Source: Certhia americana
Taxonomy: Eukaryota; Chordata; Aves; Passeriformes; Certhiidae
Length of the DNA stretch: 64,000 bases
Reading direction: 5' to 3'
Assembly: GCA_018697195.1 (NCBI GenBank)
Contig: CM031858.1
Span: 124,759,234-124,823,233, forward strand
Below the pieces are notes generated by a model that did no database searches, had not been told where the DNA came from, and saw only the letters and a program-made list of their open reading frames with translations. This document shows positions 37,252 to 50,000 of this stretch, piece after piece. Positions within the stretch are counted from its first letter, which is position 1. The number at the start of each line of letters is the position of its first letter. Both the position numbers and the translations under genes were made by a program.

Positions 37252-38360
37252 ATTGACCAGCAGGGAACACAGGGGGCATCAATTAACTCTCTGTTGTTAA
37301 AGATTTTAAAAGAGAGAGAGAAGGCCGAGCTGCATCACCTGAGATGTGATAGTATGTTGAGGAGAGTAGTGTAGGTGAAGAATGTGAGGCAGCAACATGC
37401 TGAGGTCTCTTTTCTAAAGTAATAACATGCAAATCATTTGTGTGTCTGCAGTGTAGCCTGTGAGGGTAGCAGTGGAAAGACATTCAAGGTCGTGTTGTGA
37501 TCTAAGAATACAAAACAACGAGGTGCTGCATCTTGTGTTACTACTAATGGGTTTATTTGAATACAGAGCAGCATAAGAAACAACCACAGTGCCATTTAAT
37601 TCCAGAGAGACAGTGCTGCATGTGCAAGAGCTTCAAAAACTGAAATGTATTTTGTCACTCTCATCTCTGCAGATGCTTTGTTCAGTGCTTGTTAGCACAA
37701 AACTCACGTGAAGGAAAACAAAATGAAATCACTTGTTGCTCTTTTAGAATCTCAAATAGCTCTCCTCTTCACAAGGAAGGGCATAGTGAGGACAACATGG
37801 GGATGGTATTCTGGTGGACATGAAGAGCAGATGCTCTTTAAAGCCATGGAGAATACAAACTTGATTTTTCTAGAAGATGTGTTGCTTCATAGAAGCTTAA
37901 TGTAGGCCAGAATAAAAATTACAGTTTAGGTGCTCACCTAGCCACTTTCTGTGGCTCCTTTCAGTGGCTGTTTTTTGCCCGGAGCTCTTGGGGTGCTTAT
38001 TTGTAGGTGTTTGCCAGGAGTTCAGTGAACAAGGGAAAGAAGAATTTTTCCATTGTATTCTACGTTTCTTTTAAAATCAAGAGTTTTAATAAACAATATT
38101 CATGCTACAAGCTGCTTAAATATCTTGTGGAGTTTGGTGTTTTTAAGCACTCCCTATCATGTTCACAGGTATAGAATACATATGTGCAGTTGACTTTTTC
38201 AGACTATCCAAGCTGTTCCTTCAGTGTTCTCTTTGGAGAAGAAGAATGAGGACCAGAATTCCTTGCCATCCAGGGTCGGTGTGTTTAATACACTCAAAAG
38301 GATTTACCACAGCTAAAATAATATTACTTAAGACCAGTGAGAAGGAGAGAAAATGTGCAT

Positions 38361-38697
38361 AGGGCTTCAGATGTTCTTGCCTGGGGTCAGCCCTGTGAGA
38401 GAGAGGCTGCTCCGGTGTGTGGGAGCTGCCCTCCCTCTGCAGAGGGATGAGGCCGGGCTGGGCTGGGCAGCTCTGCTGTGCCTCCTGCTTCCCACCAGAG
38501 CAGGCAGCCCTGGCTTGTCCTTGGGAGAAGGAGCATCTTCCCTACTGACTTTCCAGCTGACTCTGCCCTATTTTCTGACATTTCCGACTATTCTGCTCAA
38601 CTCCCTGTCATCTCAGGGAATGCTTCAGCCCGGTCTGCAGGGACAGGGGAGGCAGGGATCCCAGGAGAGGCTGGTAGGAGGGAGGCAAGGGGATGAA

Positions 38698-38746
<49 letters not shown>
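38361..38746 (+). other. GC-rich segment ending in a 48-nt A run (possible retroposed copy)
   Basis: About 340 bp of GC-rich sequence (38361-38697), unlike its AT-rich neighbours, is followed directly by 48 A (38699-38746). A sudden base-composition change plus a terminal A run is what a retroposed transcript leaves. Against this, no AATAAA precedes the A run, no clear target-site duplication brackets it, and the body matches nothing I know. The frame of 143 codons through it reads into poly-lysine from the A run and is not a credible protein. Confidence 0.3.
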
Positions 38747-38749
<3 letters not shown>

Positions 38750-41149
38750 AGGGTCTTCCAGCCACAGATTTGTCTCTTTATTGAACTCTGCTTAGCCTTG
38801 CCATGCAGATCATACTTAGGCATTCCTCTCTGTAGATTGCATTCGTTTATTGTAGGAACTTGTAACTGTAACTTGTGCAAAAATAAAATTAAGACATTAG
38901 AAGGAGCTTTCCATTTGCAACATTTTTACTGGGAGCTGAATGGAGCCTAACTGAGGTAAGCAGAAAGGATTGTGGGAGGACACACAACTTAACTGGAGAC
39001 ACAATGGGGAATGACATTGAAACAAATGTATATTTTTACATATATACGCAGCAGTCACACAATCAGTCATATGGCAAGAAGGATCAAAGAGGAAGAGCCA
39101 AACATGAGATTAAAGGGGGGATAATTGTAAGCAACCAGAAAGTTTTATAATAGAGGTGATAATAATATACAGCAGAGGAAGGAAACGGCAGGGAACAGAA
39201 ATGAGGATGAAATGCAAATATAAGAGATCCTTTGATCCTTCTGGCTTGCCCCTATATAATAGAATTATTTTATCACCCACTTACTTCATTTCCCTTCCAC
39301 TTTCATCTTGCTTTCCTCTGATAGCTTTCTAGTTCCCCTGCCCTGACACCATACCCACTCTGCCTCTCTCCACATGCCTGGCAGCAGTGCAGTGCAGGAT
39401 ATGTCTTTATCAAGTGCTGGTTCTACACACAAAACACCTTCAGTGAGGAATTGTACTTTGCTGACTTTGGGAAGCAACAGAGCAGCTGGCAGGGGGAGGA
39501 ACCCAGAAAATCAGCCCATGCAGCGAGCCAAATGGTCTAAGTTCAGCCTGAAATGCCGAAACCCCTCACCACCATTCTGGGGGAAAACACAATTATTTAA
39601 AGAAAAGAAAACCCAAGAAAAAAGCAGCTTGGGAGTGAGATTTTGCAAATATTTTTGAAAATTTCTGCTTTTTACCAGAACTGCGGAAGTAAAAGACATT
39701 TTCCTTCCTCCTTCCTTCCCTTTTTCTGTATCCTGTTTGGTTTCATAGGTCAAGAGGTCTGCGACCAGAAGGAAGGAACCAGCCCTTTTCTAAAGAGGAT
39801 GTCATTTGAGTCTCCAAACAGAAATCTCTGCACTAAAGCACTGTAAGAAGCCTGGTTGGCCCTGGCTAAAAATTCAAGATAAACTTGGTTCCGTGAGTCA
39901 CCACTTCACTGACTTCATACCACAGGCACGACGGGAAGTAAAGGCGGTGATGCTGATAGACACCAGAGCATAAAAGAGGGGAGAAATAATGAGAAGCAAA
40001 AATAAAGCACCAGTTTCTCCTCTATGATGGCTAGAAGGTGTGTTGATGGCCTGAAAAACTTAAAAGCATATCTGGCAGTGATTTCTGGGGGTGGCTTGCA
40101 CACTGTGTGTTGGGGGGGGTGGCACTTTAAAGCACAGGATCTGCAGCTAGAAGGATTTTGTGTTTGTGTTTGAGTAGCAGTTCCAGCTGAGTGGGAAGAT
40201 GAAGGCATCCTCAGTGTGCCCTGGTTTCAGAGGGTGCATTGGGAAAGCCTGGCCTGCTTTATCTTCTTCTGCCAATGACAGAAGAGCAAGGCTGCAGGAA
40301 TAAATTAGTTCCCTCTTCTGAGGTAGGACTCAGAGCTCCCTTTTTTAATGAACACTGATATGGGCACTGCTAGTGAGAGCCTTGTGTCTTTGAGAGCAGG
40401 GAAATGCCTTGCATCATCTGGAGAGTAAGAGAGGTGTATCCCAGGGGTGGGAAGCAGGCCTAGTGGGACAGGTAGAGGTGTACCAATTGAAAGGGTACCT
40501 AGTGCAACTGGACTTCAGAGTGGGGCAAAAATATCATAATCCTGTTCTTGTCCCAGCCCTCAGACTTTGACAGTTCACTCCTGGCAAAACTAGTAGTGTC
40601 TGCTTCCCGTGACCTTAAATGGGCTCACCACTGAGGGATGGTGTTAAACGTATTTGGGTTCCCACTTACTGACTCATTTTCTGATCCTCTGGAGCCTAAA
40701 TGGAATGAGTGATTTGAATGATGTGAGCAAGCGCTTAGAGGAGGGAATATTGAGATGTAGAGCATGTGCATCATCTCCCTGTGACAGCTGTGGTGTGCAC
40801 TGTTCTGGTGGGGAATGGAACAACAGCAAAGGTATCAGAAAAGAGACAAAAGACTTGGCCTTCCACAGATTAATTAGTCAAATGCTCTCAACCACAAGTA
40901 GTGAGAGAGGGCTGCTCTCTGTCTTGTAGACAGTGAGATAACTCTGTGTTGGTGACGACACAAACAGAGCTCTGGCCTGCAAAGATGAAGAACAATATTC
41001 CAAGCTAAAGCTGCTCATATTTCTTTGCAAGGAATTTAGATCAATCCTTCTCAAATTTAGGAACTGGTTTTATCTGATTAATTCACCATGTTTAAACATT
41101 GGGTAAGATGTAGGATTTTGTGCGCTGGAGAGTTAAACACAACATTTAA

Positions 41150-41470
41150 AGGAGTGTGGGATGTGTGTCCTCTGGGACGTGCTCACTGCGTTCCCTGCGT
41201 TCCCAGTCTGGGACTAGAGGATCAGCCTATCGGTATTTCTCCGATCTCGTCGTGCTGTTGACTTCTGGTTACTATTTTTGGCGACTGCAGATTCCTTACG
41301 TACCACAGGAGGTCAGCACGGGATAAGCTTTTACTTCCCCTGAATGCGTGGAGAAGATGCGTCTCGCTCTCGAGACTGTGCAACTCCCACCAGCTTCAGT
41401 AAACGTGGTGAGCACCGCCTTGCTTTTGGTACCAGTTGTATGTAATACAGTTTTAGGCTGCGCATATTTT
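41150..41470. promoter_or_regulatory. CpG-dense, GC-moderate segment
   Basis: About 16 CpGs lie in 320 bp (for example CTCCGATCTCGTCGTG, TACGTACC, TGCGTCTCGCTCTCGAG) although GC content is only about half. The surrounding 9 kb is strongly CpG-depleted. A donor-like ACGTG/GTGAGC at 41407/41408 lies near its right end on the plus strand. It may be a small unmethylated promoter with a first exon, or a relatively young insertion not yet CpG-depleted. No known repeat was recognised. Confidence 0.4.
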
Positions 41471-41565
41471 TATTCTCATCCTTCCTAAGAAGGGCTAGTT
41501 TATAGCCTTTTCTCCCTTTTTCTGGATGTTGTCATGATGAAGACTAATGTGAAAAGCATCTCTGA

Positions 41566-41605
<40 letters not shown>

Positions 41606-43069
41606 AACATTGTCACATGTATCTTTTATATCTATATATGCTGCTTATAGTATTTAGAAGGAAAGCTAAAAAGCTTGCAAAGCTAGCAGTTTAAAGGCCT
41701 GGAAAGGATAAGTAAGTTTGTTTTTATTCAATAGCCAAAGGGGAATGTCCACATATGACTGAAAAATAGTGAAATGAACGTTTGGTGGACTAGTGATTGT
41801 CAGAGTCAGACAAGACACTTGGAGCTACAGCCTTTGCTTGGTTAAAAACAACCTTGGTGGTTTATTCCAGTCCTTGGTAGTGGTTCCTCCCTTTCTTACC
41901 ACCTGTAACTTTTGGCTTTTTACAACCTGGAAAAAAATCAATGAAGTCTAGTCTCAGAGCAAGACTCTACAATAGGGGTCACAAGGCAAAGCTGAGACAG
42001 AGTAATGAGAAATTTGCTTGTCATTTGCCTCGGATTGAAATAAATGTGTTTGAAAACTCTTCTCCTTGCCCAGAAATTGTAAAAGAAAAATAAAAAGGGC
42101 TGTGTCTGTTCACAGTGGTATCTTCTGGGGATAAACAGGCAAAATATAATTCAGGAAGGTGCAAATTATTTTTCTTCTCCAAAGCTAAATTTAGAACATA
42201 AATCTTAGCATAATGTTTGCTTTTTATTTTGTAAGCCAAAAAGAGAAATGTAGCTCAATATTCAAACAATTTTTTAAACATAAATATTTTTCTTGGCATC
42301 ATAGAAATGAGTGTGTGGGAGAGGGAGAAAAAAAATGGCAGTTTAAGCAAATAAACTAGAAAATAGTATGTTCGGTTAAGGGCACCAAAATAATATTATT
42401 GTTCTCTAAATGACATTTGCATTGCTAAAAAGTTGCTTCTGGTGCAGCAGATTTCCATTAGGACATCACATCAGAAGTAATATTATACCATAACAATTCT
42501 GTATGGCCACATTTGGACAACAGGTCTCAAATGTAGTAGCATAAAGCAAGATGATGGCAGCATTCAAAGTACAAAATGCACAGATCATTTAAACAGAAAT
42601 TGTTTTCCTGCAGCTAAGATTATTTGAAGTCTAAACTCGATTCTAGTGAATTATTTTATTACAAGAAATGAGGTTAGAAGTTACTGATGCAGGCAGAGAG
42701 TGAAACATTGTGTCTCAAAATTTTCTCTGGGAAGAACATGAGGTTGTGAAGTATTTCTGAATCAAATTCACCTAAGCTAGTCACGTTTAAGGGTGGAACT
42801 GGATCAAAAAGAGACAAAGCCTGTGCAGGAGTGGAGGGAGGGAAGCACAGGTATTGAATTTTGGTCTAGAATGGAATTCCTTAAATGTAGCAAACATGAT
42901 GAGAACTGTAATTCTGAAGACAGCCCATCTGTCTTCAGAAACATCAATTACAGCAGAGACTATTATCTCTTAAAGTGGCATTTAATTAGTGGAATTAAGT
43001 CTGAAATATCAGTTAAATGTTTTCTCGGTAATTATATGACTTCAAATCCCTCCCTTTTTATATCTACAG
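41471..43069. other. Unique AT-rich stretch
   Basis: Apart from the (AT)n microsatellite at 41569 there is no recognisable feature. Confidence 0.6.
41569..41605. repeat. (AT)n microsatellite with a short (AC)n extension
   Basis: Fifteen AT dinucleotides (41569-41599) followed by ACACAC-type repeats. It is likely polymorphic in length. Confidence 0.95.
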
Positions 43070-43320
43070 GAATCAGCCATAGGATTCCCTCCTCTAATGA
43101 CACAAGTCAGACAGCTCTGAGTACCTGCGTGGCAGGAACGGGGCTGTGAAGACAGCTGGCTCTTCCAGCAGCAGCTCCAAGGAAGGCTGCTCACTCCAGC
43201 AGTGCCTGGATCTGCGGGATCACTGCGGTTTGCTTGTTGGGCAGCAGGACCTCTTGGCCACAGCAGTTCTGCCTCTGGCTCAGAGAACAGGTTCATCCAC
43301 GGATTTCCTTTGCTGGAGAG
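43070..43320 (+). other. Exon-like GC-rich segment (non-coding candidate)
   Basis: Immediately left is TCCCTCCCTTTTTATATCTACAG, a pyrimidine-rich stretch ending in CAG. Immediately right is GTGAGCGAG after GGAGAG. The enclosed 251 bp are GC-rich against AT-rich flanks. All three plus frames contain a stop inside (43080, 43118, 43147), so it cannot be an internal coding exon; it could be an exon of a non-coding RNA or a UTR. Expression evidence is lacking. Confidence 0.3.
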
Positions 43321-43576
43321 GTGAGCGAGTGCGCACGTGTGTGGTGAGGAGGTGCTGCTTGAAGGGAGGAAAATGCGAGCACAAGAAGAGTAATTAAACC
43401 ACTCATTAAGTTTAATAGCCTTGCTATTTATATTGGACTTGGCACTGCTGCAGTAGGTAGGAACGCATTAGCCAAAGGAAAATCTAAATATGACCTAACA
43501 AAGCTGGAAGGGGAGTCAAGAATTTGAACAGAAATTCTATTAGTTTATACTTTCTTATTTTTTCTCAAGGAACTAC

Positions 43577-43586
43577 TTTTTTTTTT

Positions 43587-43636
<50 letters not shown>

Positions 43637-43643
43637 CTTTTTT
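43577..43643. repeat. Long T tract next to the assembly gap
   Basis: T10, CC, T48 (43589-43636), C, T6. On the minus strand this reads as an A tract following about 180 bp of higher-GC sequence, so it could be the tail of a minus-strand retroposed copy whose 5' part is in or beyond the gap. Confidence 0.9.
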
Positions 43644-43820
43644 CCAAGGGATGCCTCTCCAGCTTCCAAATTTCAAGCAGTATTTCATCAGCTTTACTGT
43701 GGCAAGGGCACATCCTGGATAAAACGATCCTGTTGCTATCAGGATGCTCCTTGCTGCTCCCAGCTGCCAGCAAGAGCCGACAGGGGAAGTGTTGTAGCAT
43801 GCCATCAGGAGGAGCAGGTG

Positions 43821-44035
43821 NNNNNNNNNNNNNNNNNNNNNNNNNNNNNNNNNNNNNNNNNNNNNNNNNNNNNNNNNNNNNNNNNNNNNNNNNNNNNNNN
43901 NNNNNNNNNNNNNNNNNNNNNNNNNNNNNNNNNNNNNNNNNNNNNNNNNNNNNNNNNNNNNNNNNNNNNNNNNNNNNNNNNNNNNNNNNNNNNNNNNNNN
44001 NNNNNNNNNNNNNNNNNNNNNNNNNNNNNNNNNNN
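43821..44035. other. Assembly gap (215 N)
   Basis: Unknown bases. The left flank is GC-rich and lies just after a 67-bp T-rich tract, a common setting for sequencing failure. Predicted frames that cross it are meaningless. Confidence 1.
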
Positions 44036-45153
44036 GGCTGAACTTCAAATTCACAGGGGCAGAAGACAGAATTCAGCATTGCTGTCCTGTGTGTCATAGC
44101 TCCCAGTATGCAAACATCAGCCCTCTGATGAAAAGGAAGGAAATCAGCCCTGTTCATAACTAAGTCAGTGCAAAAGCTATCACGGACTGACTCCAGCTGA
44201 TCCTTGCTTGATGCAGAGGCATTCATGGCTGTGAAAGAACTGAAGTTCACATAAACAACTAACAAAAGTTATACACAAGGGGATTTATTACATGAATAAT
44301 TTGACATACTCCATGGTAGTCAGATACAAGTGCATTTAATTAATGTTTTGTGGACATCATAACAGTCGGAATATTTCAGCTGAACAGTCAGTATTTGGCT
44401 GAATTCAAGCCAGTGCAATTAAGGATATAACCAGAAACAGGGAGTTACAGGTCTACAATGAGGTTAGACTAGATAGCAACAGCATATTTATTGTCACATC
44501 AAAGCATTACAAAGTATGAAAGCCCAATAATTCAACTATCTCTAAAATGGTATTTGTACAAAGCTGTTGTAGATACTTAAATGTAAGGATTCGTCACATC
44601 AGTAATGGACCATGACTTTATTTTTGGAAGTTATTTGAATATTCAAAACTATTTGGGGCAACAAGAAGAAATGTAAACATCTGACAGTCCTTTGAAGGTC
44701 CCTTCTGAGAAAATACATTGTGTGCCACAGGAAAAGTGCATTCTAACTGGTGTGTCTGCTATGGCCAGTTTGACTCACATTCACTTAGCACCAGGTATTT
44801 ATCCATTTCTGCAGTAAAAAGTTAGAAAATCTTTGTATTAACTCAGAAAAGAGAAAACGAAGTCAAAAGTTTTTTTTTTCTTCTTCTTTCTTTAGAGGAT
44901 CAACAAGTAAATTTTTTTAAAAAAACAAACCACTCAACATTTAAACAGTTACCTCTTATGTACAAAGGAACCAGGAGCTAGCAAAGCGCACAGCCCCTGA
45001 ACAGTCTTTATTATTTTTTTCTTCAGGTTCATGTACCTGAATATATGAGTTTATTTACAGGTGGACAGGTATCCACAGAAGTAATAATCAGAATTTTTCT
45101 ATTTGGCTAAAAGTTGTATAAAAAAGACAAAACACTCTTCAAATACTTTCCAA

Positions 45154-45171
45154 ATATATATATATATATAT
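45154..45171. repeat. (AT)9 microsatellite
   Basis: Nine AT dinucleotides followed by TTAAAAG. Confidence 0.9.
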
Positions 45172-47007
45172 TAAAAGTATTCAGTATTTCCATCAGTGCC
45201 AGAGTTGGAAGCTCTTCCTCGTTGTAAAAAGTTAACTTTGTGATAGTAAGTGAACAGCAAAGGACTGACAGCCAGTCAGAGCTTTGATTTGAGGGACTGC
45301 AGCTGGAGCTACCCCAGGCTCACCAGGCAGTTGCAGATTGCAGGGAAATGAATCCATTTTCAGTGGCAGTGGCAGGCCATGTCCTGGTAAGGGTGACCTG
45401 CTGCTCCAGAGAGCCTCCCACTCACACTGGACAATCCTGTGGAACCCTCAGGGGCAGGTTCCCTTTGAAAACAACCACCCAAATACCTCTGAAGTAGTGG
45501 AAATATTCTTAATGCAAATGAACAACTAGCATGGACAGGTAGCTCAGTAAATGGAAAAAAGGAATCATCACACTAATTCTTGTAAAGAATATAAAATTAA
45601 AAACTTGGCCCCTCAAACACAAATACATACCACAAAAATATTTTTTAATTAACATAACCTAGATGAGTGCAAATCTCTGGATACATAAGAATATGACTGC
45701 CTTCATACTGGTATCAAATATTTAAACAGTTTGCATATAAACAAAATTTGTTGTTTGTTGTTGAGTCCATGCTTGCTTTAGTCTAAAGCAAGGCTATTCT
45801 TATTACGTCTACTTTTTTTGGTCTTTCTTCCTGTAGGATAAAGCGTAAGAAACACCACACTTTGTTCATTGAGTAGACTGGGCTGATGTATATTACAGCG
45901 ACAACCCAAAATTTAAGAAATGTTGCATGCAGTATCTATCCTTTTCCTTTATTTAATTACGCCAGCTACAAGAACAAGACATCCATTTTCCATCTTTCCT
46001 GCTCCCTTCCAACAGAAGGTACACTAAACCCAAGCTCTGATCCTTTGTCCCTTGCACATCCCAGCCCTGAAGTGGTTAGGATGAAGGGCTGAGCACCTTG
46101 AGCACTGTATTCCCAGGGGCAGCGGGTCCCAGCAGTGAGACCACAAGCCCTGAGGAGCCATTCCCTGCTTCCCACGTGCTGCAGGGCACTGTGGGGAAGT
46201 GATGGTCAGAAGGAACACGGGCTGCTGGGATGGCTGGAAAGGTTGTCCCGAGGGGGAGGACGGTGTCTGCAAGCCCAAGCAGTGGTGTGGCTGCAAACTC
46301 CTCCTGAGCCTGGCAGAGAGAGCACAGATACCACAGCTCTGGGCCTGGGAGCCCAAACTGATCCCCCAGAGCATGGCAGGTCCTTGACTCGGCCACAGGA
46401 CCCCAGCCACTCTGCTCCCTGGGCTGTGCAGCTCAGCACTCTGTCCTGTGTCTAGACAAATATCTGCCAAAGGAGATGGGAGCACCTTCAGCTCCTGAAG
46501 TTTAGGGGTTTCTAAGCTAGGGGAAAGGTTGAAGTGATTCAAGATATAGTATGCAGCTGTGTGAAAATGCATAGTTTGTATGTATACATTCATTTACAAA
46601 GACCAAAGGAAGGTCCTTTGTAGTTTAATCACCATCTGCTTTTAACAAAAACGGGAGCTGACAAAGCTACAGGATGTCAGCTAAAAACGCAGCTTGGGAG
46701 TTAATGGTAACTCAATGGTATTTCCCAAAAAGAAAATTAACTTTTTGGTTTTTTAAGATGATTTTAAGTAGTTTTTCATTTGAAGTCTGTTGTTTCTCTA
46801 ATCATGTATTTTAGGATTTCTGGAGATTCCTATTCAACTGTGGTCATCTCAGTAATGACAGACCCTGCTTTGAGGGATGTTAAGAAGTAAAAGCCCCATA
46901 AGACAAACAAGTAAACCAACAGAAACCTGGGTTTAACTATGGTGTGTGAACTAGACCAAAACATGGTTCTTTTAAACTGCTGAAATTCTAGTTCAGTAGC
47001 GAGTAGT

Positions 47008-47079
47008 GTTTTTTTTTGGGTTTTGTTTGTTTGTGGGTTTTTTTGGTCTTGTTTGTTTGTTTGGTTGGTTGGTTTTTTT
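47008..47079. repeat. T/G-rich low-complexity tract
   Basis: TTTG/TTGG repeats with T7-T9 runs (GTTTGTTTGTGGG, TTTGGTTGGTTGG). It has the same composition class as the tract at 26021 but no CpG island around it. Confidence 0.85.
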
Positions 47080-50000
47080 GCAATAGCTGAGCTGGTACTG
47101 AGAAAATGCTGTAAGTTTGCTCACTTTCTTTTTATTTAGTTGACACTTTGGAACCTAGCTGCTTCCTGTGAGGAATGTCTGCTGTCCTGAGCATTCCTGA
47201 ACATTCAACAGTAATGTAACAGGCAGGATGGGCTTAAACTGAGAAAATACTGGTCTAAATGATCTATTTTAATGCTTTTTTCCCATTTGCACTTTTTCTG
47301 AAGAAAAACTGCTTTGTCACTTGTGACACTAAAACAGTGGTCTGCTTCAAAATGTAACTTTAATAAAGATCAGTGCTCTCTGCTAATCAACGTGTTCTAT
47401 AAATATTTAATTCAGCAATGGATTGACCTTTCTCATGATGCTTTCTTTATCTTCATGTTTGTTTCATGTACTTTTCTTTTACTTAGTATTTGACTTAGAT
47501 TCTTCCTTGCAATTTTTATTCAACTGTATCTATGGAAATTGCACAAGAGCATTTTTGAAGCTAGAAAAATGTAAGACTCCGATAACCAGATTCACATGGG
47601 GGAGAGTAAAATTATTGAAGCATATTTTGCAGTCTAAAGTCAAGAAACATTGCCTGTTGCTTAGTGAACTGATCATTCACTGGGAAATGGAAAAGAAGTA
47701 AAGGTATTTTTCCATATAAACAATGAATATTAGAAGTGCAAGAGGATGAGATTTGCTCATTCTAAAATGCATTGACCAGAAACAAATTATTCATTACCTG
47801 AACTACTTGAGTAACTTGAGAAAAAACAAATTTCACTTTTTATGAAATTACTCAGTACAAAGCTGATTTAGTGCGTTGATAAAACTCAGGAGCTCGTGCT
47901 TAGCAAATCACGAATTCAGTAGTCATTCTTTAGAGTTTCAGGTGCAAGCAGATACTTCTCAGTACCTTAACTCATTATTTTCATCAACTTTTAGGCATTA
48001 AGATGCTAATTTCACAAATGTTTTTAAGAAAAACAACTGAAATTGAGTGTTCTGACTTGTACTGAGAATGATTCCCGAGATATTTGAAATCCATTGGAAG
48101 TACTCTTGGTTCAGCAGGCAGAATTGACTCATGCTAACACAAATATTTTAACACTTTTTTTCATATGAAATAATGACAATATTCTTAGAGGAATTTTGGA
48201 GGGCCCAAATCTCGGTGGCTTTGATCCAGCACTAAATCATAGTCAGTGGCAGTGGACCTCAGAGGCTTTTTGATGAGTTATGGCCAAGGTCTTCTGAATT
48301 CTTGAGTTCTCCCCAGCTGCTAATGCTACAGGGGACTGTGAAAATTTGACAAAGGTCCATATGGTGCCATTTTATTGTGTGTTTTTAATGTTGTAAGAAT
48401 GAGAAAAGCACTTGTTTCTTACAAGAAACAGTTTTTTGCTATGTCTAAGTCGCTGTCACTGGAAGTCCTTTATCTAAAGGTGCTGTGCCAGCCCAGAGGC
48501 TGCCCCCAGAGGGCAGAATCAAACCAGATTGCAAAGGAACAGCATCTGCAAGTCTTCTCTTCTAAGCCTTCCTTCAAACACACATGGAAATATAGCAATC
48601 AGTCGGGCCATAGAGCCGTTACTTGTGCTGCCTGACAGAACACAACCTTGGACAGGGCCTGTCACTGCTCTTGTTCCTCATCCAAACATGGACTGAGTCT
48701 TCAGACACCCTGTGCTTACTATAAAGGTTTTAAGCTTAACCTGCCCCATAATTCCAAGAGCTGAGCCATGCTGTGCAGCTCTCATCTCTGTGGTGGGATG
48801 GACAGGTGACATCAGTCCATGCTTCTCTTCAGCACACTTAACACTGATGTTAAGCACAAGGCTCGCACACCACTGTGTTTGCCTTGCTTCAGGTTTGCCC
48901 AGTGGTCCCTGGAAGGCCACAACAGCTTTGCAGCATGCACAAATACCTGGATCATGCCCATCTTTTGCAGGAAGAACTGCAGCTTGATTAAAAATGACAA
49001 GGTGATAATTTGCAGTCTAAGGTGAAACTATACCCAAGCTATTGAAGCATTAGGTAGCCTTTATCTTTCCCTATGGATGAAGAAATGAGCAGAATGTCTG
49101 GAAGCCTCTGAAAAGGAACTGGGGTCTCTGGGAGATGGCCAACTAAGAGCTTTTGCAAGGATGGATTTTACATGACTTCCAAGCTGTGCATGGTCCATGC
49201 ACACACATGCTTATCCTGCGAGAGGGGAGCCCAGGAATGAGTCACCCTAGGAAGGAAACGATCATTGCTGTCTCTCTCTCTCCCCTCTTCACTGCCATGT
49301 GCCTTGTTCTTCCCACTTTTCTACGTGTGATTTGGAATAAAGAGTTTGGACAAAGTAAAATTCAAAACAAGGTCTTTATTTTTCAGCATGCTTCATAGGA
49401 TTTAAAAGGATTCTGTGCTGGGGCAGAGTAGCTGTTTTTTGTTTAAAATGCTGAAACTGGCATCTACAAACTAAGATAAACTACATGCAATAGTGTGAGT
49501 GCTGTAAGCTTAACACCAAAACCAGGGGGAAGATGAGTTCACTAATTCACTTAGGAAGAAAAGGATTGTCTTTAGGACACTAGTTCCCAAAACTAGTGGG
49601 GATGAAGTCAGGAAAAACCCAACAGAAATACTACTGTCAACCTGGCAGTGGCCCTGCAAGTTGGGAGAGCTGCTGTTTAAGGCAGGAAAATCCATACTCT
49701 CCTAGGGCTTCTGCTGGTGCCTTGTACCGGCAGGATTCACCCCCTGCAGAGCCCAGGGGCTTCACACTGCACGGTGCTGTGTCAGCATGGGAGAAACAGC
49801 TCCTGGGTGCTAAAGCTGAACTCATTCCCAAATTTCTATGAGCTCCTGGCATTTTAAACTTCCCTATTAAACAGTTTCACACTTCTTTCAACTATATTAA
49901 GCTATTTTAAAAAATCTTTATCAATTAAACTAATGCAGATTTTGCATATAAGGAAATCTACCATCTAGAACTTTGTCTTCTCATTCACATTCCACTTTAC

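Larger units (their letters stand above)
32318..41149. other. Unique non-coding stretch, no gene recognised
   Basis: Nothing homologous to a protein, RNA gene or named transposon was seen. It includes a short (GA)5 run (37311-37320), the G-rich hairpin at 37203-37251 and the A48 tract at 38699 with GC-rich DNA upstream of it. Frames above 100 codons here have no recognisable domains. Confidence 0.55.

Noticed and set aside
41225..41300. Resemblance to 5S rRNA (CCGATCTCGTC, then CTGGTTACTA)
   Set aside because: An 11-base match to 5S is expected by chance in a window of this size. The spacing to the second block is about 15 nt too short and the internal box A is absent, so a 5S-derived element is not supported.
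43524..44265. Frames of 169-230 codons
   Set aside because: They run through the 215-N gap and the T48 tract (poly-Phe/poly-Lys), so they are artefacts.
46024..46593. 189-codon minus-strand frame
   Set aside because: It sits over a GC-rich patch at 46.02-46.45 kb, has no recognisable motif, no splice or promoter signals, and the opposite strand is also open.
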